A stretch of DNA of 64,000 nucleotides from NCBI GenBank assembly GCA_905160935.1, contig CAJHZI010000815.1, forward strand, positions 7,501-71,500, given 5' to 3'. A program made the position numbers and the translations under genes. Positions 1 to 10,910 of the stretch are shown piece after piece (positions within the stretch are counted from its first letter, which is position 1; each line of letters opens with the position of its first letter). This stretch comes from Enchytraeus crypticus. Taxonomy: Eukaryota; Annelida; Clitellata; Enchytraeida; Enchytraeidae. A model generated the notes under the pieces. The model saw only the letters and a program-made list of their open reading frames with translations, had not been told where the DNA came from and searched no databases.

Positions 1-737
1 TACTGCCTGCACACACGCTGCGCCGGTCTAGTGTTACAGTCACATAGTACAGCCACATTAATCATAACGTTCTAACTCCAGTCAACTCTCTATGACGCTA
101 TTTCCTCTACTTAGTCACCCCATACGTTCTCTCTGCCTTCTCTATATTCATTCTCTTAGCATTCACATCTCTTTAGTCACTAATTCTCATCCTAATTTAC
201 TGAACGAATCATGCTTTCACCGATTTGACTTATTTACTGACATATTTGCTGACTAGATATTCATTTCTTCAGCCTCACTGATTCCGTTACTAATACATTA
301 GATTTAAAGTCAAGTTTAACGCCAGGTTCTTACTCGATAGCTTCTCAGTGACGGGGAGAGCTCTGGATTTGAACCCTGTATCTACAATTCGGTTGTCGAC
401 CACATTCCAACGTGCCACCAGCTTGGCACTCACTTGTTAATCCGCTCACTTATTGCATACTCACCGGCTCAGTAAGTCACTCATTCATTAACTGAATGAT
501 CCGCTGAGTTTACTTATTCACTGGATAGCCAATTCAATTTTTCGGTCTCATTGATTCCGTCACTTATTCACTAGATTCAAAGCCAAGTTTAACGTCCGTC
601 TCCGGATCGAACAGCTTGTCAGTGAAGGAGAGAGCTCTGGATTTGAACCCTGTATCTACTGATCGATTATCGACTACATTCCAAAATACCACAGGCTTGG
701 CATTCACTTGTTAATCCGCTCACTTATTGCATATTCC
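1..737. repeat. Degenerate region with a ~264-bp direct duplication containing tRNA-SINE-like sequence
   Basis: About 277-470 and 541-734 are two diverged copies of the same unit. Both contain GCTCTGGATTTGAACCCTGT, a reverse-strand B-box-like motif, and end CACTTGTTAATCCGCTCACT. The part at 298-430 and 560-700 resembles the minus-strand tRNA-SINE family seen elsewhere in the window. The surroundings are CACT/CATT-rich. No gene is seen. Confidence 0.6.
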
Positions 738-1095
738 CCGTGTTTTACTCGGGTGTGGTTGGACCACTGCAGAATAGGACAACCGCAAACAATCTGCTGC
801 GTGCACGTAAGAGTCGACTACAGCAGAAGCTAAGGATGGCAAGAGGGGACCCACTTCACCATGAAATATTTCTCCCCAGGATTAAATGGTAATTAATCCA
901 TCTAACTGAGGAAGGCAACGGGAAACCGCCTCAGAAGCCATACTTTTCCCAAGCTATAGGCTACATAAGGTATGGATAAGGCATAGACTTTGTGAAGGGA
1001 TTAACTTGTTGATCTAAGGAGTGCTCTTATGGAGCGAGAAAGCATACTTTAAGTATGACTATGTACCTTGAACCTGCCACTTGGCAGTGCACTGA
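738..1095 (+). repeat. SINE/MITE-A copy
   Basis: Shares CCCCGTGTT...GTGGTTGGACCACTGCAGAAT, GTAAGAG.CGACTA, AGGGGACCCAC, CAACGGGAAACC and the tail GAACCTGCCACTTGGCAGTG with copies at 26088, 5282 and 11614. The left terminus is missing. Confidence 0.8.
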
Positions 1096-1099
1096 AGAA

Positions 1100-1697
1100 A
1101 AAGTAGAAGATTATTACAGTTATTGACACAAACACTTACCTAAGTACTCATTCACTCTCTTTTTAATCCATTCACGGATTCACACACAAATTTAATTGCG
1201 GATATAAATGTTTGCGAGAATTAGTCAACATAGAACCGTAGTGTTTCCTTTGCTCAGGCTTACACATTTCATGGAAAACAAAAGAGAAATTATCAAGGGC
1301 GCCAACTTTCCCAAGCTAAACTAAATGCTTTAGTCTCGAGATAAAGACATAGGCCTATCTGGCGTTATGTATAATTGCTGTAGGCTTTATGGAATAGCAG
1401 CTCTTATTTAGTTGGATACTTCTTTGGAGAAACATAGAGTCGCTACAGTTTAAGATAGAAGGTATTGTGTGAAGTCATAAAAATATCTCAGTCATGAATC
1501 AAATTCAATCATAACTAATTCAATAGGTAGTTAAATTAAATTTTAATGAGCTAACTAAAAGCAAGGCGACGAACCTCGTACCACTAAACGTAAAAATATT
1601 AAAGAAAGACACTTAACAATACGAGAGAGATTTTTAGTCCAATATATATATATATATAATATTTATATATAATATATATTATACATACAGTATGTAG

Positions 1698-1741
<44 letters not shown>

Positions 1742-2239
1742 TGCATGTATATATACAAATATATAGATCTACTGTTTAAGTATAAATAAATAAATAAATG
1801 TACATATAATTTATGCATAAATTTACTACAGTATATATTATACATGTATGTAATAAAATTAATAATTAAATATACATACAGCTAAGCTTAGCTGCTATTT
1901 TCTTATTAATATTTGTTGTCATAGCCGATCCGGTCTCTACACACATACATGTATTGTACGTAGAATGTTCTTAGTATTAGTTAAATAGGATGTCTTTAAA
2001 CACTATATATTCTAATGATGTATATCACCCATTTATAAGTTGTTCTTAAAATATAATTAATATTAAAGCGTCAAAGTTTGATAGCTAAGAAATAGCCAAC
2101 CACGATAAAAATATTTATAACAATCCATTTCAATTTGAAAAATAATAAAAGACATAAAAGACTAAAGACATAAACATGAACTAATCTGCACCAAATCAAT
2201 TAATTTGAAAAGCGTTACTATTAATTTGATGATAATATC
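1100..2239. other. Gene-free AT-rich sequence, 3' side of gene A
   Basis: Contains a (TA)n tract at about 1640-1740 and otherwise AT-rich sequence that probably includes gene A's 3' UTR. No clear AATAAA was found on the minus strand close to the stop. No other gene is seen. Confidence 0.5.
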
Positions 2240-2739
2240 TCATGGTAAAAATGACATCATGATCAAAAGAGGCAGACTGATCCAGATTCCAGGTATCACT
2301 TTATCACTGCTGTTGACACCGAACCCGTAAGCAGCGAAAGGGTTGATGGTATAAGGAGGCGTGACTGAGACGCTGTGAGCCCTTACGTAGCGGGTTGTGA
2401 TGGACCCGCAGTCTGGCAGAACTCCTGGAGGTATCCGATCTGTGACCACTCTGTAAAATGTTACAGTTTCATCAATTACTACCTGTGGGCCACCAAATTC
2501 AGGCGGAAAGGGGATGATATTAAACCCATGTCCATAGAGTTCTCTTCCAGCAGTAAGCCCAAGTGAAGAAAAGTTGTTGTAGGGGTTGCATGGTATCTCA
2601 GGGCCGAGCACAAAGTAGTATTCATCAGGCTCGTTAGACACGAGGTAGTAGTAGACGCCGTCAGCGGACATGTAGCCTCCTGGGAACGCCGCTCTAGCCG
2701 CTTCCAATGCGCTGCTCGCCGCGCTCTTCGCTCTCAGAG
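2240..2739 (-). CDS. Gene A exon 5: C-terminal domain and stop
   Basis: The last exon begins after a TAACAG acceptor, in phase 1, and runs to the TGA at 2240-2242. It encodes [19 protein letters not shown], the block [20 protein letters not shown], a core that differs from gene B, and then [19 protein letters not shown] and a hydrophobic end ([15 protein letters not shown]). Two cysteines (IPCNPYNN and LPDCGS) could pair if the domain is extracellular. Gene B has an intron in the core, while gene A reads straight through. Confidence 0.84.
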
Positions 2740-5700
2740 CTGTTAGCACAAAGTGATCGAATGTACTACATAAGTGTTCATCGCTATCAGTATTTACATG
2801 TAAATATTAAATTTATTTTGACCGCACAGAGACTTGAGACTTAAGAATAAATCTATATATTCATATATGTATGATGTTATGTGAGTGCTGCGAAAGGCGA
2901 TGAATGAATTACCAGAATTTACCAGAACTGCTACCATCTTTCGTTATTCAATCATTAGTCACACTTAGGTAGCGGGAACAAGGGAAGAAAACCAAGGGCT
3001 TATTTTAATCCCCAATCATACATGATTACAACATCCAGCTTTTTTTAAAAACTATTCACTGACACCGCATTCACAACCTCCTCACTCAAAGAGTTCCATC
3101 TATCAATCACCCTTTCAGAAAAAGAAAACTTTCCTAAGTCGACAGTGTGGAATTAGTCAAAATACAATGTGGAATTCACAGCATAGAGCCTAAATTTTCC
3201 AAATTAGATTGCTTATTACCAGAATAGTAACATAATTTATTTCGGGATAAAACTTTTGATTTCTAGAGTAATTTATATCTAGAGCTTTATTTCACCATTC
3301 CGAAAAGCAAGACAAAAACAAACTATAAGTACAATCATACAAGGAAAACACCAAAATAGCACTGAAAACATTCGACGCAAACATAAAATCAAACAAGCAA
3401 CTACAAAAATTAACTAAAAGTTAATTAAATGACTTCCAGCGAACGTTCAAAGTTGTTTCCCAATATTGACTTCCAGTCAACTCTCTCAACCTGGAAGCTC
3501 TCTGGCAAAATACAGTAATTGTTGTTACTTTCGTTGGCATTCTGATATCTTTGAACGTCATAAAAAATAGTTGACTTAAAGTTATTAACAAAATGGGTTA
3601 CCGACCATTTTAAAGTAGTTTTAGGCTAGGCTACACAGCAGAATTGTTATTCTTTGTAGGAATTACTAACATGCCGACCAGTGGACGTGTGAAAGCGAAA
3701 AATATTTTAAAATTTCAGGTTCAGTGATAAAAAATATAGTATGATAAATATGACATGATTTCGCATAGACAGATCACTGACATTTAACCCCTAGGATCAA
3801 AATGACGTCCCTGACATTGTCCCTGTTTGAAGTCCCTGACATTGCCTTATGGCGAGTAAGGGGACGTTAAAATCTTATTGATAGATTGATTGGATCTTCT
3901 AAGAGGATTCTAATAATGTTTGTGTAGGCCGGAGATTTTCTTCGAGATTGTTATGAAGCTTATCCGGAAGGAATGAATCCCATTCCGCATAGAAATATGA
4001 TTGACAGTTAATTAAACATTGAATATGAAAAAGATCAATGGAAATATTTCCTTTAGTATCAGTTATCGAGTATTAATAACCTGGCAATAGTCCAAGCAGC
4101 AATCCAAGCAGTAATCCAAGCAAGGCTAACCCAAGAAGTGATCCTAGTATAGCGGCACAGCATCTCTGCATATACATATACATATATAATTAAAACATCT
4201 AAATATAGACAAAACGCATATGCTCAAAACTTTAATTAAGCAATCAATATACACTCTTTAAAATAGTAGAACTACTCTAAACTCCATTATATTAAAATAC
4301 TAAATAGGCGGTTTTGAGGTTTCCTGTGGTCCATCATTCTACCTTTAATTATATCATTTATAGTAAATTATCCCATTATAATGTATCCTATCCGGTTCTT
4401 CTTCCTATTTCTTAATGCACTTATAACTTGTATCTGCACCAACTCTCTCCAGAACTTCTTCATTGGAGTTGGTACAGCAACGGAATCTTTTGCTAATTTT
4501 TTGAGTTCAACTAATCTTTTTTCATTCTTCTCCGTAACGACATTTCCAAAGCTTCTAATTTCTAGTATCCACGTTCCTTAATTTCTCATGTTACACATCG
4601 ATATAAAAGCGTGGTCCATATAAAAGTTTCCCATTTTCTTTATCTTTGTGGCTTTCATTGGCGTTTTTGTTTTACGTTCTTTCTTATTATCGAAGGCCTC
4701 GTTTACGTTTTGCAATCCTCTGGCTTATTTTGTAATTACATTTTCCATGAACTCTTATGAAGTTATTTGGCTTAAGTATTTGAAACTCTTTTCTGTTCCA
4801 CTCTTGTATCATTTATTATGATATTCACCATTCCTCTTCCCTGGGAAACTCACAATACTTAATTAATTAATTTGTACAGCAGCGGAAATAATTATAGAAC
4901 TTGGACGTAAGTTTTTCATTTGATTTGATTTATAATACAAGCTTTACAGTGAATCCTTTTGGCGAGTTATTCAATTCAACGATTTTCTCTGTCACAAATT
5001 TTTCTTGCTATTTCACATGTAGCGAATTTTTTCACGCTTTATGTTAGCATTATGACAGCTAGGATTATTGTAATTAGCATAGCAGTTATATTTAATCGCA
5101 TTTTAAACATTTGACAGAAAGGAACCATATAGCGCCGATGTAGTTCTGAAAATTCTCCGCTAAATATGGACTTTGATATCATAATTACTAGCATATTCAC
5201 ATAAATATTCGTAAATTAAATTGGTTATAATAATTCACCTATGTATTATGATAGAGTTACTGCTAAGATTAAACAATTGCTAGCAATAAGGAAGACAACG
5301 GGAAACCAGTTCAGAAGCCATATTTTCCCTAGCTATGGCTACATAAGGTATGGATAAGGCATAGACTTTGTGAAGGGATGAACTTGTTGATCTAAGGAGT
5401 GCTCTTATGGAGCGAGAAAGCAGACTTTGAGTACGAATATGTACATTGAACCTGCCACTTGGCAGTCCACTGAATAGAGAGTAACAAGGATAACAAACCG
5501 TGTTATTACAAAGCCCCGATGAAGCCACACCAGAGCCCTTGCTAGCCACCAGCTGCTGTTCGGAGTAAGCGGTGTGCATTGCTCCGTATGACTCCGCCCC
5601 ACTCAGATCAACTTTGGCCCCGCCCTCGTTGTAGTAGGTTCTGTTGATGATAGTGTTGGTGCTGCTGCTGTTTTCTCCGAGGTTCAGATTCGCCGCATTG

Positions 5701-7302
5701 GCACCGTAACCCCCACCCTGTGGATATATAAATAGTGAAACTACTGGAAATACCATACATCTATGGAATAATTGTAAGATACATGTATAACATATAATAT
5801 AGCAGTTATAGTTAATCGCATTTTAAAAATTTCACAAAAAGGAACTATATAGAGCCGATATATTTGTAAATATTCTCCGCTAAATATTCAGTATAATTTG
5901 CTACTATACAGTAGCAAATTATATCTGTGCAATTATAGAATCATTAGAGTCGTTAATTATTACACATCGCCCTGTGGGAATAATTAACAATTTACTTCAT
6001 ATGTTAATTCTCTAAAGCGAGTACTTTTAAAGCTAGATAGTTCAGCAGCGCATGGTGCAATCGCTAAAAGATCATCGTCATATAATTGAGTTTGCTACTT
6101 CGGTGCACTAATATTAGCTTCGATTGATGATCAGTAAATCGAACCATCTCCTAAGTATCTCTGCTGCTGCTTCGGACCTAGGACCTGTTCATTCTCACAA
6201 CGACATGGTTAAGTTTGCCGGCGACACTTACCTCTTGATTCAATCAAACTACAGTAATACCAAAAAAATTGACTGAAGCAGAATTTTTGCCATTGGTAAT
6301 TTGTCTAATAACAATATTCTTAAAATAAGTATTCGATCTATACTTTTTCATTTTCCCCGCGCTAAAGTCAATTCACTGAAATGTTTGAGACCCGCATTTG
6401 AGTCTAATTTCTCCTCCATTAAACACATCAGCTGTGTCATAAATTTTTCACGTTTTGAACACATAAATCTAAGGGGTTTATTCTGAATTAGTTGTAAAAG
6501 TCCTCATGGATATCATTTTGCCGAAACTAACTTATGCATCTCAGTTCTGAAGGTGCTATATTGGAACCCAGGATTACCTGTATATCAATGATTGACTACC
6601 TGTATATCAATGTGTGATATACCTACCTGCATATCAATGTGTGATATACCTACCTGTATATCAATGTGTGATAGACCTATCTTTATATCAATGTGTGATA
6701 GATCTACCTGAATATCAATGTGTGATATGCCTACCTGTATATCAATGATCTCGGTGGTGCTGGCGCTGTATCCAGCGTTACCAAGGCTCAAAGCCTCTCC
6801 TCCCTCCCTCACGTTGATCACCTTCTTCGTCGTCGTCGTCGAGCCAGACATTCCCTGAGCCTGCAATTTGAGTTTTAATTTAAGTATGACCCATGGTTGA
6901 CAACCAATGTTTGATATCATAACTTTATTACAACAAATTTTTAGACGAAAAAACTACACATCTCTCTTATTACATATAAGTAGGTATTCTTACTTACATT
7001 CTGCTTTTACGCTCCTTAAAGAGCACTTTATCGATTAATGAGATAATCAATTTACAAAACGTTATATCTTATCCACGTATGATGTAGCATAAAGTTTAGT
7101 ACGTCCATGACCTCATCATGACCTCATCCCTAGATTAGGAAACGAACATTAAACCTTTATTATTATTATTGTAATTATTATTATTAATACTATGGCTACT
7201 GAGGTGGTTCTTGCTCATTCGATTGTTTCTACATGTGCAGTTTATAATTGCTCTGTTCTTCAGTGTCTACGGCACAACATGAGAAAAATGTGCATATATA
7301 TA

Positions 7303-7364
<62 letters not shown>

Positions 7365-7647
7365 TGTATATTACTGTATATATATATACACACACACACA
7401 CACATATATATATACATGGTTATATATATATATATATATATACTATGAATTTATACCATGAATTTGATGTATCGGCAATGGTTAATTAAGTAAAGGATTT
7501 AGGCTATTTAATTGTACTCAATAGGATTCAAATCCATTTCAAAAGTTGAACAAATTTTAGGGATTTCGGAATGGGAAGCTGACGATAAACCAAGTTTTAG
7601 CCTTATTAAGCATTTACCATTTTCCAAGGGTTTAATCTCTTAGCGGT

Positions 7648-7699
<52 letters not shown>

Positions 7700-8407
7700 T
7701 GAGGCGATTCGAGTAGCCGTTAGTTTCCGTTTAGGGGCGCAAACGTGCGAGCCTCGCATGTGCCCCTGCGGTAATGAAGTCGACGCTTTAGGTCTCCACG
7801 GCCTCTCCTGCAAACGAAGCTCAGGCAGAATGTCTCGTCATCACAATTTAAATGACTTAATATGGCGAGCACTTTCAAGAGCAGGCATCCCTTCCTCTAA
7901 GGAACCAAGTGGGTTGTCCAGATCAGACGGCAAGCGTCCGGACGGCTTGAATTTAGTGCCCTGGTGCAACGGTAAATATGCCGTATGGGACGTCACGGTC
8001 ATTGACACTATGGCAAACTCCTACCTGAATACGACTTCAGTCACAGCTGGTGGAGCTGCTGTTCATGCCGCCTCTAGGAAGTTGGATAAATACCGTGATC
8101 TGTCCTCAGGATATGAAGTTGTTCCGGTGGCCATTTAAACCATGGGCCCGATGAATCCCGAAGGAGTTGCTTTATTAATGGCATAGGCAGACTTATCACA
8201 GAGCAAACCAGCGATAAGCGAGAGACATCTTTTTTTTGGCAAAGGCTTTCCATGACTTTGCTAAGATTTAATGCAGTCTGCTTCAACAATTCTTTTAAGC
8301 CGATTGATGACCTCGAGTAGCCGGGCAGCGATTCAGCACGTATTGCTTGAATCGTTTTTATCAAACCCCAGGTTCTTTACACCGGGGTAAAAAAAAATAA
8401 TAATATC

Positions 8408-8439
<32 letters not shown>

Positions 8440-9756
8440 GGTTTAACGTCCATTTCCTCATACAAGGATGATGTCAGTGACGTCATGAAATATATTGTTG
8501 AAGATCACGAATATAATAAAAATAGACCTATGCTAATAAAAATAAATATACAATAGGCCGGTTACATTTCTTACATTTACATTTCACATATACTACAAAA
8601 GTGAGCTGAATAATTTCCTCAGTAAAACAAATTCTACTGTGTTTGCATTGTGTTTGCACATTTTTACTTGTATCTCGATATTCATATATATAATAGCTGT
8701 AAATAATGCGAATCATGCGATGTGAATAATTGAGCAACTGGTTAATGCTAAATTAATAAGGTTAAAGCAAAGTTTAAGCATGCATTACAGTGAAATGGTG
8801 AAATGATAAACTGTGTTGATATCTATCACTTTTAATGCAACATGTTTAAACCGTTAGGCAGTTTAGACCATTTTTCGTATAACCAGCCCATTGAATATCC
8901 GAGATTTTACTCTCAGATCAGCGCGGATGGGATTCGAACCCATTAACGTTAGCTTCTCACTTCGAAATCATGTCAGTGGCAGTACGAGTATTGGATTGAT
9001 GTCAATAATTAAGCTTGACACTATAAGCTTATTAAGAAGATTTAAATGACAGTGCAAACTTTTAGTTATTATTACTATGTTAAGGAACTGGATTTTAAAT
9101 CATCATAGTTAGGTATTTACATCACAGAGCAATCAACTGACCTGCCCTGCCTCCAAGCTGACCATTTCTGTCTGGCTCACACTCGCACCAGCCGCTGCTG
9201 CCACAACAGGCGCCTCGTACTCGTATATTGTCCTTTTCGTCGTCGTCCTCTTCTTGCCAGACTTAGCAGCTGTAACCACCGGTGGAGGTGCTTCATATGT
9301 GACGGTTCGCTTTGTGGTCGACGACGACGAAGCTGCGCCAGCTCTCGAGGAGTCACTGCCTGCATCGTCGATGACCTTCCTAGTCGTGGTTTTATAGGCC
9401 CCTGCCGCATCACCTTGACCTACCAGCACGCGCCTTGTGGTTGAAGAGTAACCATCAGATTCTCTGCCATCTCCCTCGAAGGAAACCGTCTTTGTGGAGT
9501 TTGTGGAGGAAGCAGGTTCAGAAGTGTAGACCACTCTTCTGGTAGTGTGCTTTCTGGCCGTGCGTGGACTTGAGTTAACGTAGACTGTTTCCGTAACTCC
9601 TGAGTCCTCATCGTCTAGGTAGATTCTGTCGTTTTGATAAACGACAGGACCTGATGAACTACCTGCGCCATCTGTATAGACAGTGCGAGTGGTTTTGGTC
9701 GTCGTTCTACCGGACTCTGCGTCAAATGGGTCATAGACTTCTCTGTATGACGACAT
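2240..9756 (-). CDS. Gene A: single-pass membrane protein with TT(K/R) repeats, 5 exons, unrecognised family
   Basis: Five exons read on the minus strand: 9756-9142, 6860-6735, 5717-5499, 4165-4081 and 2739-2240. They total 1545 nt, or 514 codons plus stop, and intron phases are 0, 0, 0, 1, so all joins stay in frame. The start is the ATG at 9756, the first ATG after an in-frame TAA upstream; a GTG lies 18 nt further out. Predicted order: Ser/Thr-rich N-terminal region with repeated TT(K/R)(K/R)xVxY motifs, a glycine-rich exon, a membrane segment preceded by RCC, then a C-terminal domain with two cysteines and a hydrophobic tail. No signal peptide is visible, so N-terminus-inside topology is inferred. 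It is the inverted paralog of gene B, lacks B's zinc fingers, and has no intron in its last domain. I do not recognise the family. Function is unknown. Confidence 0.82.
3280..3575 (-). mobile_element. LINE 3'-end fragment in gene A intron 4
   Basis: Read on the minus strand it matches the 3' part of the LINE at 32045-32880: GCCAGAGAGCTTCCAGGTTG, GACTGGAAG, TCGCTGGAAGTCATTTAATT, then a T-rich tail ending GGTGAAATAAAGCTCTA. It lies in the same intron and in the same orientation relative to its gene as the gene B copy. Confidence 0.75.
3795..3880 (+). repeat. Degenerate L2/CR1-like LINE 3' tail
   Basis: Contains GACGTCCCTGACATTGTC and a second GTCCCTGACATTGCC, then GGACGTTAAAATCTTATTG, a worn version of the conserved 3' tail seen at 24340 and 33625. 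Confidence 0.5.
4081..4165 (-). CDS. Gene A exon 4: transmembrane segment
   Basis: An 85-nt exon (phase 0 in, phase 1 out) too short for ordinary ORF lists. It encodes [12 protein letters not shown] followed by repeated LLGLLLG units and a final PG. The membrane stretch is about 24 residues. Glycines spaced GLLLG (GxxxG) suggest helix packing, and the adjacent Cys-Cys is a plausible palmitoylation site (inference). The same exon with identical length and phase is found in gene B, which is the main evidence that it is real. Confidence 0.85.
5282..5475 (+). repeat. SINE/MITE-A copy, 5' truncated, abutting gene A exon 3
   Basis: Begins GGAAGACAACGGGAAACCAG and runs to the terminus GAACCTGCCACTTGGCAGTC. 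It is about 90% like the 740-1095 copy by eye. The right end is about 25 bp from the exon 3 edge of gene A. Confidence 0.8.
5499..5717 (-). CDS. Gene A exon 3: Asn/Gly-rich segment
   Basis: 73 codons, acceptor CCACAG, donor ACG|GTTTGT (a weak donor), phase 0 at both ends. It starts [14 protein letters not shown] and contains one [14 protein letters not shown] unit; the paralog in gene B has two such units and is 15 codons longer. A copy of the SINE/MITE-A repeat ends about 25 bp downstream of the donor, so a mobile element inserted almost onto the exon edge. Confidence 0.83.
6588..6734 (-). repeat. Tandem array of 5' splice-site copies after gene A exon 2
   Basis: Six units of about 27 bp, each reading on the minus strand ATTGATATACAG|GTAGGT followed by ATATCACAC. 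The first unit contains the real exon end. The frame stays open through the array (9-residue units like VGISHIDIQ) until a stop just past it, so use of a downstream donor copy would lengthen the protein by multiples of nine residues. Confidence 0.85.
6735..6860 (-). CDS. Gene A exon 2
   Basis: 42 codons between a TTGCAG acceptor and an ATACAG|GTAGGC donor, phase 0 on both sides. It encodes another TTTTKKV motif followed by [18 protein letters not shown] and ends EIIDIQ. The paralogous exon in gene B has the same length and nearly the same protein sequence. The donor is the first of a tandem series of donor copies running to about 6590. Confidence 0.85.
6975..7080 (-). repeat. SINE/MITE-A partial copy, diverged
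   Basis: Reverse complement matches the CTTATCC...CTCCTTAAAGAGCACT part of family A (TTATGGAGCGAG region). Both ends are lost. Confidence 0.5.
7088..7185 (+). repeat. L2/CR1-like LINE 3' tail with (TTA)n
   Basis: CTCATCCCTAGATTAGGAAACGAACATTAAACCTTTATTATTATT is a diverged copy of the 3' tail at 24340-24470. It is described here in parts: CTCATCC, GGAAACG, TTAAACCTTTATT, then (ATT)n. Confidence 0.55.
7300..7442. repeat. (TA)n/(CA)n microsatellite
   Basis: Long TA dinucleotide run with a short CA stretch. The YIYIYI ORFs across it are artefacts. Confidence 0.95.
7650..8437 (+). mobile_element. R4/Dong-like LINE C-terminal fragment inside (TAA)n, gene A intron 1
   Basis: About 7701-8362 encodes a CCHC knuckle (CPCG.....GLHGLSC), RHHNLND, a PD-x15-D motif (KRPDGL...VWDVTV), DTMANSY, and [13 protein letters not shown] near the end. 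The order and spacing resemble the zinc knuckle plus restriction-like endonuclease at the C-terminus of R2/R4-type LINEs. (TAA)n lies directly on both sides (7651-7700 and 8390-8437). An in-frame stop at about 8138 interrupts the reading. It is truncated 5' relative to the 37114 copy. Confidence 0.75.
8430..8492 (-). repeat. L2/CR1-like LINE 3' tail, minus
   Basis: AAAGGTTTAACGTCCATTTCC followed by ATACAAGGATGATGTCA is the reverse complement of the conserved tail TTGTATGAGGAAAC...TTAAACCTTT. Confidence 0.65.
8765..9030 (-). repeat. SINE-D copy (tRNA-like)
   Basis: Contains GGGATTCGAACCCA (B box on the minus strand), AATGTCCGAGATTTTACTCT, and CATGTTTAAACCGTTAGGCA. It is shared with copies at 46710 and 62995, all on the minus strand. 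It lies in gene A intron 1. Confidence 0.72.
9142..9756 (-). CDS. Gene A exon 1: Ser/Thr-rich TT(K/R) repeat region
   Basis: 205 codons, ending CAG|GTCAGT (phase 0). It contains about seven copies of a short motif of the form TT(K/R)x(V/T)(V/I)Y, such as [38 protein letters not shown] and [14 protein letters not shown], separated by Gly/Ser/Ala/Asp linkers. The segment aligns with residues about 155-302 of gene B exon 1, with shared landmarks RIYLD, TETVYVN and TVTYEAPPP. There are no cysteines and no predicted membrane segment. It is probably a disordered cytoplasmic region; the many Ser/Thr next to Lys/Arg suggest phosphorylation, but that is inference. Confidence 0.82.
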
Positions 9757-9944
9757 GATGTCTGAATGATCCACACGTAGATAGGTGATGGAATTTGGTT
9801 ATAGTTGAAATTAGGCAGGAGATTATTTATTCTTATTATTTGTTATTAAGTTCTAGTTGTTTTCATACTTTTGGAAGAGTTGACTGGCTAAAATACAAAT
9901 GCAACGACAATATTAGTATTTGTCTAGTTGTTGCAACTTCTACT

Positions 9945-10078
9945 TAACTCACTCTGATATATATTAGTCTGATATCTAGTACTCTGATATCTAATACTCT
10001 GATATCTAGTACTCTGATATCTACATGTAGTACTCTGATATCTATTATTATGATATCTAGTAGTTTGATGAATTATTT
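9945..10078. repeat. 15-bp tandem array upstream of gene A
   Basis: About eight units of TACTCTGATATCTAG with GATATC palindromes, 190-320 bp upstream of the gene A start codon. It could influence the promoter; no direct evidence. Confidence 0.75.
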
Positions 10079-10359
10079 CCTTGTGTTTTACGTATGATCG
10101 CATATATGTCAAACCGCAGGTGTGACAGTTTCCTTGCGTAGTTTTATATGTGATTCTAGTTTATATTGGTTTCTCCTTCTTCTCCACAGTTATTCATAAT
10201 CGTTTCCTTTGGTAGCGCATCGATTGCAGCCTGCGCGGATTAGAGTATAGCCTATCAGTACAATGTGGTTTATTAATTCAAAGTTGTCAGCAATTGGTCT
10301 TCAAGGTGGTTGTCCATTCAAGTACCAACCTGATGTCTGCCCAATGACGTGAGAATATT

Positions 10360-10910
10360 TGGAACTGAGAGAAGATTGGCATCGGTGGAGCGAAGTGCAC
10401 GTGAGGGACGGTAGGGAAGAAGAATTTCAAATAAGTAAGAAGGCTTGCCAAATCGCAGAGTTTTGAAAGTTAATAGAGCTATTTTATATTGTATGCGTTG
10501 ATTAACAGGGAGCCAGTGAAGTCTGCGAAGTAGAGAAAGAGAGCGAAATTAAAGTCGAGAGGACTTGCAAACTACACGTGCAAGAGAATTTTGGACGTGC
10601 TGCAAACGATTGAGAGAAGAAGTAGGCAATCCATGTAATAATGAATTACAGTAGTCGAGCTTTGAATGAACTATAGATTTTAGCAAGGATAGTGGCTGAA
10701 TTTCTAATAAGGGATGGACGTATTTGCCTACTCTGACGAATCTGAAAGAAAGAAGCGCGACAAACAGAAGAAATATGGGATTTATCAGGCAAGGAAATGG
10801 AAGTTAAATCCACGCTGAATGATTTATCGATACTGGTGAATTGATTAAATTCACGAGAGAGACTATCAAAACGATCGACCATCCACTGAACAGGTGAAAT
10901 GAATAACTGA
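10360..10910 (-). mobile_element. L2/CR1-like LINE reverse-transcriptase fragment
   Basis: Minus-strand reading gives LLHGLPTSSLNRLQHVQNSLARVVCKSSR-like sequence in two frames, the typical YCNSLL.GLP...L.RLQ..QN.AAR region near the LINE 3' end, plus PSLIRNSATILAKIYSSF upstream. Frames are broken. Confidence 0.6.

Noticed and set aside
7192-7461. Small ORFs with YIYIYI or similar runs (also at 1663, 60151, 62319)
   Set aside because: They are translations of TA/CA microsatellites.
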